This document shows positions 11,313 to 20,899 of a stretch of DNA of 64,000 bases, piece by piece. The notes under the pieces are model-generated. The model was not told where the DNA came from and made no database searches. It worked only from the letters and a program-made list of their open reading frames with translations. Location of the stretch: positions 124,001 to 188,000 of the forward strand of contig JAYWVB010000044.1 of NCBI GenBank assembly GCA_039881045.1. The letters run 5' to 3'. The stretch comes from Chaetomium olivaceum. Taxonomy: Eukaryota > Ascomycota > Sordariomycetes > Sordariales > Chaetomiaceae. A program made the position numbers and the translations under genes. Position 1 is the stretch's first letter. Each line of letters opens with the position of its first letter.

Positions 11313-11339
11313 GGCCATCGATAGTCAGGTACCTCAGCC

Positions 11340-11836
11340 ATGTCCAAGGTTGCGACACTTACAGAGCCGTGGCTCCCAGGGAGAGAGAGCGACACGCACC
11401 CACCTTTAGTGGCACTGGTCCTGCTGGTGCGACTCTTGCCAGCGCCCAGAGCATCAGCCGGCCCAGCAAACCGAAGGCTGCTCCCAAGGTATGTGCTGGT
11501 GGTAGTACGGATGCTTATGAGGCAGGGCCCAGTGCGAGAGTACCGAGCTGCAAGCAGACGCTCATAGCCAGTTAGGCAGACCAAGAAACCCAGAGATTAC
11601 ACGTGCACGGCGATACCATCAAGTGCAGCATTGTCGGCGGGCACGTCACCAACAACGGCAAGATTCTCTTCAAGGGAAAGAGCAAGAGCTCTCCGCAGCC
11701 AAAGGTGGTGCATACTAATGTTGGAACTGAGACGAATGCCGCGGTGACGGTTGATGGTGAATTGAAGCATTGTATGGTTGCTGGATCGCTGAGCACAAAC
11801 GGTATAACGTTTGCTGAAGACGACGATGATGATTGA
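11340..11836 (+). CDS. Small protein with two copies of the hydrolase C-terminal motif
   Basis: Divergent from the SesB-like gene and about 730 bp away. Exon 2 (11576-11836) is clear and encodes two 25-27 residue repeats, LHVHGDTIKCSIVGG... and VTVDGELKHCMVAG..., each closing with NG(K)I-x-F, separated by a 22-residue Lys/Ser/Pro linker and followed by an acidic tail of five Asp. Exon 1 ends at 11488 (APTFSGTGPAG...KPKAAPK) and joins in phase through an 87-nt intron, GTATGT...GTTAG. The best ATG (11340, MSKVATLTEP) is one base out of frame with this exon near 11360-11370, matching the one-base losses seen elsewhere in the window; alternatively an upstream exon exists. Total about 135 residues. 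No HeLo or other effector domain is seen. Two repeats plus linker is the layout of the HET-s prion domain, but the residues differ. Confidence 0.6.
11597..11677 (+). repeat. Motif repeat 1
   Basis: Encodes LHVHGDTIKCSIVGG then HVTNNGKILFKG. Shares H-x-H-G / I-H-G, GG, N-G and I-x-F positions with the C-terminus of the SesB-like hydrolase. Confidence 0.65.
11744..11824 (+). repeat. Motif repeat 2
   Basis: Encodes VTVDGELKHCMVAG then SLSTNGITFAED. The VT-V/I-D/H-G opening and NG-I-x-F closing match the hydrolase copy most closely. Confidence 0.65.
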
Positions 11837-12052
11837 TAAATGAGTTGATCTGAGCGGTGCTGGTAACCTTTGTTAGACTCCAAGGCGCCGTCGTTGGCCT
11901 CGGATCAGCAAGGGGAGTGACATACGAATAACTGGTTCACAGAGGTAGTTTGTAGGTACATACCTAGTTGCCTTGAAGCGGGGCATGAAGTAAATGGCTG
12001 TGGGGATAAAGCGGGGCATATCTTATCGATAAGAGAGGGGTTCCAGTGAGAA

Positions 12053-12346
12053 CCTCTGACCAAAAAAAGGCGAACTCTTCAGACTCAGCTCGATTAAAAG
12101 ACGAAGATATGGAGAGCAAGGATAAACCACATAGAAATCGTAAATATAGACCGAGTAAAAGAAACGGAAAAAATAGTCAATGAAAAAGAGATGGAAGAAA
12201 GGGATAAGATAGAAAGAAATTTCTAAATCGAGCAAGAAGAGCTTCTTTCGATCCTTGATAGTTTTTTTTGGCTTATTCTCTTTTACCTTTTTTTTGTATC
12301 TTGATTATTGCCTGATTTTTCGAGTTTTAACATTTTTGGCCAGAGG
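12053..12346. mobile_element. MITE-like inverted-repeat element, diverged copy 3
   Basis: Left end CCTCTGACCAAAAAAAGG; right end, read on the minus strand, CCTCTGGCCAAAAATG. The A-rich interior shares blocks with copy 2, such as GAAAAAGAGAT and AGAG(C)TTCTTTC. About 294 bp, longer than the other two. With copy 1 it brackets the small motif gene. Confidence 0.55.
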
Positions 12347-13127
12347 GCGGGAGCTCAATCAGACTGAGTTCTTCTCAGGAAGGAGGGCTGGCGGGGGACC
12401 ACAGCTTGGGAAGGTCCCCCCCCTGTTCTCTTCCTTACCTAGTTTTAGTTTTTACTTGTTTTACCAAACTGGTCTTTGGTCATATCATCAGGGAAACAGA
12501 GACACAGCAATTCATCTGGTTGACCATCACACACTCGTCCTCTCTGCCCGGGCCCTCTCCTTCCACACCGCACCACTTCCTAGAGCACCCCAGCACCCGA
12601 GGTATCAAGCCCACCACGACAACGGGCTTCGGCCAACTTTCGGTCATCTTCAAGGTTATGATAGGGCGCCATCCGGATGGCTCACTGATTGGCCGCCATA
12701 ATGCACGCAATCGCTCTTGCAGTGGTTGATGCACGCAGTGGGTGATTAACGCATGCAATGCATTCGATGGGCGCGCCATGCACCCAGCCACGAACTCTGC
12801 CTGACCTATGAGCCTAGCTCTCAGACTTGGTAATCGGAGACTTTTGTGGACTGAACAACCCGTACCAGTTGCCGGCAAGGCTGCAAACCAGGCAGATCGA
12901 TGGGAAGATGGTGGTGGCGGTGCGTGGTGGTTCGCGCGAACCATCATTGCGGCCTCCATCACCAGTGGCATGCCATGTCATCTTCTGTCAAGGAATAAGT
13001 GTTTAGCGAACATTCGATCCTAAAAACCTCCCTCCATCCCTGTATATGGGAAGTGTTGATTCGAGTTCAGTTCAAGCTGCACGACAAAGGCACACTTCCA
13101 TGTGCCCCCCCTGCGGCAACGCCTCCT
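12347..13127. other. Intergenic, no gene seen
   Basis: T-rich then GC-balanced region before the coiled-coil gene. Open frames here have no recognisable products. Confidence 0.55.
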
Positions 13128-15208
13128 ATGGATGCACCCCCAAGCCCAGGGCCGCACCCGCGCCCCCAAGTTGACTATGAGCAAGGTTATTCTGAGGATG
13201 AAGAAGAGTGGAGCGACGATCCTAGCAACGAGCAGGATGAACCACCAGAGGTACCAAGACGGAAGACAAGGCATCATGTCCTGTCAAGCCGTCTCGGCAT
13301 ACCGGGGGGCCAAACCGTCCGTTACGGACATCGTACACCTCGTCAAGGATATGACAATCCATTTGCCCCGGCTCCGGGGCTAGGCCCGAGGCCATATAAC
13401 ATATCGGGCCAGCAGTATTCATACCCAACTGGTGGCTTCCCCCAGGGCGCTGAGCACTACGCTGCCGGGCAATTTGGCACCAACTACATTCCGGCACCTC
13501 ATTCACAGCCGAACCACTATTCACAACTTCCTTACCACCCAGACATGCCTATCGGAGAGCCTCCCTTCGGTTACACGTCCCCTTATCAGCCGCCGGCACC
13601 GCAGCAGTTTAGTCCGCGTTTCACTGATAGTCCAGCGGTTATACGACGCCCATCTATCCGAGTGAGAAATAGTCGACACGAGGAAGCTGAGAGGGGCAGA
13701 GAGACTGATGAGCAGCGCCGGCGAGAGTACAGTCGCCAGCGGGAGCGCGAAAGAAAGGAGGCCGAGAGGAAGCAGCGCGAGCAAGAAAAAAAGCAACGTG
13801 AGCAAGAGAGAAAGGAGCGAGAGCAAAAGAGAAAGCAGCGAGAGCAAGAGAGAAAGCAGCGAGAGCAAGAGAAGGAGTTAGATCGGGTCCAACTGGATGA
13901 GCTCAAGCTCAGAGTACAACGGCTGCAATGGCAACTCGAACTCGAGAGGAGTAAAAGGTCTAGTTCTGGGGCGGTTGGGTCCAGCATTAGGGACCTGATA
14001 GACTGTCTGCATGAACAGGAGAACCGGCAAAGGTGGATCGAGAAAAGAGCCGACCCCGTTGCTCAGCTCCTCCAGGGGCTTGCCGAGTTTGCAGACACCA
14101 GACGAGTGGATCCATACCAACACGACCGACTATCATGGCCTGGCGGGCTTTCTCCCAAGCCTAGGCCGACGAGAAGCGATTTCAGCGACGTCAGTTACGA
14201 CACAGTGCATATAAGCCGGATTGAGGAACTGTTGGTGAATATCCTTAGTCGATGGGCCGCTAGCGACGAGCAGGAGAAGGACCGTTTGCCTCTACCCCCG
14301 GCGCCACAAACAACCGCCCGAGCCGTTCGGGGAGATTACCACCATACCGATGACAGATCCCCGCGACGGCCACCTCCAGAATGGCAAGACGAAGAGGGTG
14401 GTTCTGCGCCACCGCGCCCTCGTTTCGGTGACACGCCTGGAGACTTCAATGACGCGTACCGTGGCCCTTCGTCCCCCCGTCATCGTTTCCAGGACACTCC
14501 TAGGCCAATGCCATTCGTCCCGGAACCCGAGAGACGGCAAGCAGCCGCACCGGCCAACATTGGGGTCGCGATGTCTAGCTCTAGCAAGCGAACACGCGGA
14601 TCCGACCTGGGCGGCGAGTACCCCTCGGTTGCGGACCGCGGAAGCTTTCCGATCCCTGAGTCCCAGGACACCCTGCCCCGGAGAACGGAACCTGGCAGGG
14701 GGGGGAGCCTCGGAGGTCTGAGTCTCATCGGTCACCTGGCTGGAGAAACTCGCAGCCCAGGCCCCGGCCGGCCCCGAGCCGGGATGGCCGGTGTGGATCC
14801 CGCAACAGCACCGCCGGGCACGCCGTTTCTTTTGAAGATTATGAGGACCCTGTGGGCGGCCAAACGATTGAAGACGAAGGGGAATACGTAATTTCAGGGT
14901 CTGACACCGAGGATGAAGCACACGGGCCGCGTCGGACCCGGCCTTATCGTTTTACAGGGGAAAAGGTCCAAGGTCGCAGGTACAACCCCCGAGACGCTCG
15001 AGGGCCGACGCCTCCTCCCGAGGTGCCTGAAGCGCCAAGGTTTGAGGCGGCTGAACGGCACGGGCATGGAGAGCGGCCGGTGGATCAGAACGGGATCCGC
15101 GCCGAGTTGCTCGGGTCAATAGCTTGTCGGACGACGAATAGGAAGAGAGACGGTATATGGGTCATGGTGGCTCGCCGTCAACCATGGGATGATGGCCTAT
15201 ATTCATAA
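13128..15208 (+). CDS. Charged coiled-coil protein, unrecognised (one frame break)
   Basis: No family recognised. From the ATG at 13128 (MDAPPSPGPHPRPQ) the protein has an acidic N-terminus (YSEDEEEWSDD), a Tyr/Pro/Gln-rich disordered region, then at about residues 180-280 a long Arg/Glu/Gln/Lys-repeat helix built on K-Q-R-E-Q-E-R units that should form a coiled coil or single alpha-helix. A second helix (LIDCLHEQENRQRWIEKRADPVAQLLQGLAEF) follows, then Pro/Arg-rich sequence. At the G8 run 14698-14705 the frame breaks: the upstream frame runs on to 14891 with poor composition, while the frame one base over continues as EPRRSESHRSPGWRN, HAVSFEDYEDPVGG and an acidic GSDTEDEA stretch to a stop at 15208. 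A missing G is the simplest explanation. Function not inferred. Confidence 0.6.
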
Positions 15209-15446
15209 CTATTCTGGAAAAGTACCTGCTTGTTATGTTACACTTGAGCTGGCCAAGATTGAAATTGAAACCAGAGTGGACCATTCCCAAACTAATTGCA
15301 GCATAGTACGGCTGGTCGTTTCCCTATCTGCAGAAACAAGCTGTCGGTGCTCTGAATCTGTCTTCAAGAACGCCGCGAGTGAGTTGAGTGGCAGTCCAGA
15401 CCAGAAAGCTGGCTGAAGGTGGTGGTGAGTGTGGCTGCGGCACTGT

Positions 15447-16040
15447 CTACGAGTGCTTTTCAAGGCAAAAGAATAGGCAACGTGCTGCGCCCCTCCCCAA
15501 CATCTGCATGGCCTTCATATGCAGCAGCTGATGATAGGGTGTTTCCGTCTCCAACACAGCTTCTCTGGGAGCCTTGTCGTTCCGAGCATCTCCAAGCCAC
15601 TTTCGAAGAGTCAAACCGAACACCTCAGAAAAGCGAAACCAATTCATCTTCCGAGCGACACCATTCACGACTTTGGACAACCACTTCAGGTCTAGATTCT
15701 CACGTTCTCAGCGGTATGGAAGCTTCTCAACGGCTTCAGGCTTCTCTCCCGTCTGCTGTGAGTAGGGAAACTGCCGGTGCAACTCCTTACCCAACTCATC
15801 CGCCAGCGGCTGGTATTCATGTTGGGAATGTCAACAAATCCATCATCGCGGATACGGTGCAGAACGCACAAGACGTGAACTTTGGTAATCCCATCTTTTG
15901 GTAGAGAAGCTGCTCTCGTGGGCTCTGACAATGCTGTAGAGTCAACCAAGGGAGGAGGACCTGGGCTGTCAAGAGGGTATGACCAGTCTATCTTGGCTCA
16001 GAAAGTTGATATCCAGGGGGCGTTACATATACTAGCAGTA
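15447..16040 (-). pseudogene. Decayed or mis-sequenced minus-strand gene fragment, unrecognised
   Basis: Reading the minus strand gives protein-like segments in shifting frames: PPGYQLSEP, then IDWSYPLDSPGPPPLVDSTA..LPKDGITKVHVLCVLHRI..FVDIPN, then EYQPLADELGKELHRQFPYS..AVEKLPY, a TGA, and LDLKWLSKVVNGVARKMNWF..LRKWLGDARNDKAP. At least two one-base shifts and one stop interrupt it. I do not recognise the family. No start or end can be fixed; coordinates mark where coding character is visible. Confidence 0.45.
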
Positions 16041-16169
16041 AGGCCGTGTTTTCTTTCTGAAAATAGGCAAATCGTCACCCAGAGCGATCGGAACTATAAT
16101 AACATCTCTTTGTTGTCGAGGGGTACTAATGCCGCGTACAGAAACACGCCATATCTACTGTGAGTATCG

Positions 16170-19100
16170 ATGCCCAACAGTTGGCGTCTGCAGGGTTTTA
16201 TGTTTACAAGACTTCAAGATCCAAATCCCACACCGTTCCCGTCCGGCCCCAAGGATGCATTTTCTCGCTCGCCGTTCAAGTTCGATATCAAGCAACACCA
16301 GTACCTACAAACAGCTCAACAATCTCCAGGCTCAGGCCGATGGCTGCTAAAGTCGCAGGAGTTTATCGACTGGGAGAAGACCAGTGGTGCGAGGAAGCTG
16401 TGGCTTGTTGGTGGGTGTGAGTATTGGATCTGAAGCGCCTCCTAGTTTGAGATACAGGGCTGACCCTTTCCCTTTAGTCGGTGCTGGCAAAACAATTCTA
16501 GCGTAGGCGAGACTGCATTTCCCGGCGTACTAGAAAACCCCCTGATACCAGGTAGGTCGACCGTCATCCACCACCTCCTCGTCGAATACTCATCGAAAGA
16601 ATTCGCGTGCCTCTATGTGTACTTCGACTATGCAGAGCAGAAACAACAAACATACGAGAAACTACTCGCCCATCTTTTATATCAGCTTCTCCGCCTGCGA
16701 GACGGCGTCACGCCCGAAGTTCAAACGGGTTTCGAGAACATGACAACGAATAACATACCACCGGGGCCTGACGAGTACATTGATATGATCAAGTCCGAGA
16801 TCAGGACATTTACCAGAGTCTTCATTGTCGTCGACGCCTTGGACGAGTGTCTCGACGAACCCCCGGAGCACATAGCCAGCAACTTTGTGAGAGCACTGGA
16901 CCAGCTTCCCAAGCGGACTCGGATCCTGTTCACCTCACGCCCCATGACAACGATGGATGACAGGATCAAGGCGGACAGGATGATAGCAGTGCAGACCGAT
17001 GTAAACGACATCGCGGCCTATTTCAATAATCGTGTCAACAACACCGACTGGCTCAAGAAGCTGGTGGACAAGGGTAAACAGAAGGATCCTCGGTTTGTCA
17101 AGAATGCAGTGGACACCATCATCAGCCGCTCACAGGGGATGTAAGTTGATCAAACAAGGGAACTCTATCACTCGGCTTACATGCTCACATATCCCGGCTT
17201 ATAGGTTCCTCCTTGTACGGTTACACGTCGAGTCCTTGGCCTCCAAACGCACGCTCGAGGACCTGGAGCTGGGCATCGCAGAGCTTCCTACGGACCTAGA
17301 TGCGGTTTACTCCAAAGCAGCATCCACCAAATCCAGAATCAGGCTGAGTGGAAGAAAGACTTAGCCATCAAGGTGCTAAAATGGCTTGTCTATGCAGAAC
17401 GGCCATTGTCCCTGAACGAGCTAATACATGCGCTGGGCGTCAACGAAGCAGATACCGCCCTCCACTGGGACCGGCTTTTGACCGAGCAGGACATCACTCT
17501 AGCATGTGCCGGGATTGTCCTGGTCGACCCCGACGGCAAAACCGTCCGGTTAACCCACCAGACCGCCGTGGAGCATCTCCGGAGCAGCGGTATTCTCCAA
17601 GACGCCCAGTCCTACCTCGCGACGACCTGTCTCGTCTACATCTGCTTTAGCGACTTCTCCACCGCTCTGCGCACCCAAGAAGAACGCAACAAGCGCCTCC
17701 AACAATACCCCTTCCTACGATACGCCGTCGACCACTGGGGGGACCACATCGCGCGGGGCGTCCGAGGGCCCGTAAGCAAGCGCGCCTGGGCCTTCCTAAC
17801 CAACCGCGACACCCAGCCCCTCCAAACCGCCTTCCAAACCATGTCCGACTTCCCCTTCCAAAAAGACTCCGACATCACTGGCCTGCACCTCGCCGCCTAC
17901 TTCGGCCTCACCGCCCTCATCCAAAAGGGCTTCAAAAAGCACCACGGCCCCCACCACCTGCACCTCACCCTCAACGCAACCACCCGCGCCGCGGGCCACG
18001 AAACCCCGCTGCACTGGGCCGCGCGCTACCACCAGCCCGCCTTCCTCCAGCTCCTGGTCTCCCACGGCGCGGACCTCAACCCGGCCTCGCACCCGCGGCA
18101 GGAGACCCCTCTGCACCTGACGCTGTTCCACCGCGACCTGCCCGCCACGCGCGTCCTCTTGTCCTCGCACCGCTGCGACCTGCACCTGCCCGACGCGCAA
18201 GGGTGGACGCCGCTGCGCTGGGCCGCCGCCCAGGGCCAGGCCGGCCTGGTCAGGCTGCTGCTGGCGCACGGCGCGCGCGTGGATGAGCGTGATGCGGATG
18301 GTTGGACGGCGCTGCGCTGGGCCGTGCACCGCGGCCATATCCTCGTGGCCAAGATGCTGATTGCGGCGGGCGCGGATGTTAATTCGCCTTTGGGGAGCGG
18401 GAGCGGAGGTGGGGAGGGGAAGGGTGGTGGTGGTGGTGGTGGTGGTGGTGGTGGTGGTGGTGAGGGTGAGGGTGGTGGTGACAAGGACAGGCGCACGCTG
18501 CTGCAGTGGGCGGCAAGCGAGGGGCGGGATCCGTTGGTGAGGCTGCTGGTGAAGAGGGGGGTGGATGTGGATGCGGTGGATGAGAGGGGCGGACGGCGCT
18601 GCGGTGGGCGGTGGAGTATGGGCGTGGGATGGCCGCCTGGTTGTTGCTGCAGGGCGGGGCGAGCTTGGAGAAGGCGGATGGGCATGGCTTTGCGCCGCTG
18701 CATGCTGCGGTGCAGGGTTGGAGTCCTGGTGGTGGGGGAGGTGGTGGTGGTGGTGCTGTGAATGGTGGTGGTAGTGGTAGGGGTGGTGCTGGTGGCGGGG
18801 CGTCGTCGTCGTCGTCGTTGTTGTGGATGTTGCTTGAGCACCTCGAGTACCGGCCTAGGACGGCGGTGGGGGTAGGGACGGGGTGAACGCAAAGACTAGA
18901 CACGGATTCACGCCACTACATATTGCGGCGACGCACGGCTACGCGCCAGTCGTCTGGCTGCTGCTGGAAAAGGGGGCGGATCCCACGCAGCGGGACACCA
19001 CGGGCTGCACGCCCCTCCACTGCGCCGCCGCTGCAGGTCATGCCGGTGTCTGCGGGCTCCTGCTGACGTCTCAGCGGGGCGGTAAAGAGCTGGCGCGTGT

Positions 19101-19500
19101 TGTTGACAATGAGATGCGGACGGCGCTGCATGCTGCTGCGTCCGGCGGCTATCCGGCAACGGTGCAGGTTCTCCTCGACGGTGGGGCTTTGCCGGTCATC
19201 AACGTCAAGGATGCCGAGGGGTACATGCCGCTATGCCTGGCAGTGAAGAAGCAGTGTTTAGATGTCGTGTTGTGTTTAGTGAGAAGGGGGGCGAATGTCA
19301 ACATGGTAAATAAGAAGGGGCGGACAGTGCTGCATCTGGCGATGCATGATGGTAACTTGGGTATCGTCAGGGCTTTGCTAGAGGCGGAGAATGTTGACCC
19401 GACTATCAAGGACGGTAAGGGGTTGACGGCATGGGATGTAGCAAAAAGGAGAGGCCATGATGTGAAGGAGTTGGAGGCACGGATGCATATTGCATTGTGA
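16170..19500 (+). CDS. NACHT-ankyrin NLR (STAND protein), with frame breaks
   Basis: Exons 16170-16416, 16478-16502, 16556-17140 and 17205-19500. The N-flank SPFKFDIKQHQYLQ..GSGRWLLKSQEFIDWE is that of fungal ankyrin NLRs. The P-loop GGFGAGKTIL is assembled across two introns, followed by VVDALDEC (Walker B) and ILFTSRP (sensor), then a winged-helix region LKWLVYAERPLSLNELIHALGV. From about 17880 to the end there are roughly ten ankyrin repeats (TPLHWAARYHQPAFLQLLVSHGAD type). The long fourth exon needs three one-base insertions to stay open: at 17317-17322, at 18586-18592, and in the G-run 18880-18883. A (GGT)n tract inserts poly-Gly inside one repeat. Only about 25 residues precede the NACHT flank, so no N-terminal effector or signalling motif was found; the start at 16170 is provisional. 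Role: NLR sensor in non-self recognition or programmed cell death (family knowledge). Confidence 0.75.
18424..18481 (+). repeat. (GGT)n microsatellite within an ankyrin repeat
   Basis: About twelve uninterrupted GGT units plus variants encode a poly-Gly loop between ankyrin helices. Another G/T-rich tract with a (GTC)n run follows at about 18730-18820. Length is probably polymorphic. Confidence 0.85.
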
Positions 19501-20455
19501 GAGTTGATCTATCAAGATGAAATTGTGAGTGCCCTTGGAGTAAGACGTGACGAGGCCAAGATGAAGTATACGTTGACTTGGACTCACATCCTCCGACTAC
19601 CTAGTTCATCCCCCTCATCACACGACATTGGCGTTAAGGGGGATATGACATGCTCATATGCTCGCGCTTGTCACCGAAGGACGCGTAAATTAGTTGCGCT
19701 TGAGGTCGAAGTTCGTGATCGCCGACTCCACCGAGAGCTTCCTGTCTGACTCGTGTTTGAGATTGCAATTTGATGGTTGACTAGAGGAGACACTGAACCG
19801 TTGGATCATCAAGTCGTTGGACGCATTCTTGCGTCGTGGGGAAATATGGGCTTGCCAAGTGCAGCGTGCAGGTGCCGAATCGATCCAGATCGTCAGATCA
19901 GCGCTGCCCTCGCAGATCACTTCAAAGGCTCATTGCATAGCGCCATGCATGGCGCCATCGTTGGCCGATGATAGGGCTGGGCAGAGACATTCGGCGATCG
20001 GATGAGATGAAGACATCAGATTAACAATCAATGGGGTAAGACACTAATAGACAGGACGAGTGAGTTTTATCTTTTCATTCATGCCGGGTATCATGCGTGA
20101 GCAACACAGAATACGCCGGGTCAAAACTCCCGCGCCATGATGCCAAAGCCATACCAGTAAAGGCAGAGCTTCTCATCTCTTGTCCAACATGCCGGCCAGT
20201 AATCCATTCAAAAAAGAGGAAACTGGGGCGAGCCGCCCAAAGATCTCAAAAGCTCCTTCCCTTCGTCCCATCGTCCCAACCAAATAAGCTCCAAACACCA
20301 CATCCCCAGAGAATCAAGTAATATAGACCACGAAGGATAAAACAAAACAAAAAATGTTGGTCAGGGTATAGTCGCAAATGCCAATGCCAAGCTAGGTAGT
20401 CAAGCCTTTCCATCCACCGCCTCCCTCACTGCGCCTTAATTCAAAGAAGACAGGC
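19501..20455. other. Intergenic, no gene seen
   Basis: 3' flanks of the NLR (+) and the GPI protein (-). Open frames are short and unconvincing. Confidence 0.6.
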
Positions 20456-20899
20456 TTAAGCGAAGAGAGCGGCACCGGCACCGAGCACACCAAGGAGCAT
20501 CACAGGCTGGACGAACAGACCGCCAGCCGCGGCAGTCGAGGGCTCCGAGCCGGCGCCAGTGGTCTGCGAGGGGGACTCGCCACCCTCGCCGCCGTCACCG
20601 CCGGTGCCCGGGGTCGGGGTGGTGTAGGCGGAGCTGGGGATGACGAAGGAAGAGCTGGCGGTGGGGCCGGCGGTGCTGGTGGAGTTAGACAGCGGGAAGG
20701 AGGCCCAGGTGGTGGTGGTGGAGGTGGTGGTGGAGGTGCGGCCGGGGCAGTTGGTCGCCGTCGGGTTGCACTCGGTGATGGTGACCGTCTTGGTCAGCGT
20801 CTGGGTCGACGTGGTGGTGATGTCGCCCTCGTCCGCGCCGCCGGTGGCCATGGAGAGGCCGGCAAAGGCCAGGACCGAGATGATGCTCTTGAACTGCAT
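20456..20899 (-). CDS. Small GPI-anchored Ser/Thr-rich cell-wall protein
   Basis: Single exon, 147 residues. A signal peptide (MQFKSIISVLAFAGLSMATG) is followed by a Thr/Ser-rich, probably heavily O-mannosylated body with one Cys pair in TECNPTATNCPG. The Gly/Ser-rich region GAGSEPSTAAAGG precedes a hydrophobic tail (VMLLGVLGAGAALFA), giving a GPI attachment signal with a small-residue omega site. It belongs to the broad group of short fungal wall or membrane mannoproteins; no enzymatic role is expected. Confidence 0.85.
   Translation of the reverse strand: MQFKSIISVLAFAGLSMATGGADEGDITTTSTQTLTKTVTITECNPTATNCPGRTSTTTSTTTTWASFPLSNSTSTAGPTASSSFVIPSSAYTTPTPGTGGDGGEGGESPSQTTGAGSEPSTAAAGGLFVQPVMLLGVLGAGAALFA

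Noticed and set aside
10722..11318. 198-codon minus-strand open frame covering the inverted-repeat element
   Set aside because: It translates the A-rich element into Phe/Leu runs and reads the hydrolase upstream region in another frame; not protein-like.
15810..15904. Plus-strand string GIHVGNVNKSIIADTVQ...FGNPIFW before a stop, resembling a HET-s-related amyloid motif
   Set aside because: The upstream residues in that frame have no protein character, while the opposite strand reads as convincing coding sequence over the same bases. The likeness is probably an antisense coincidence.
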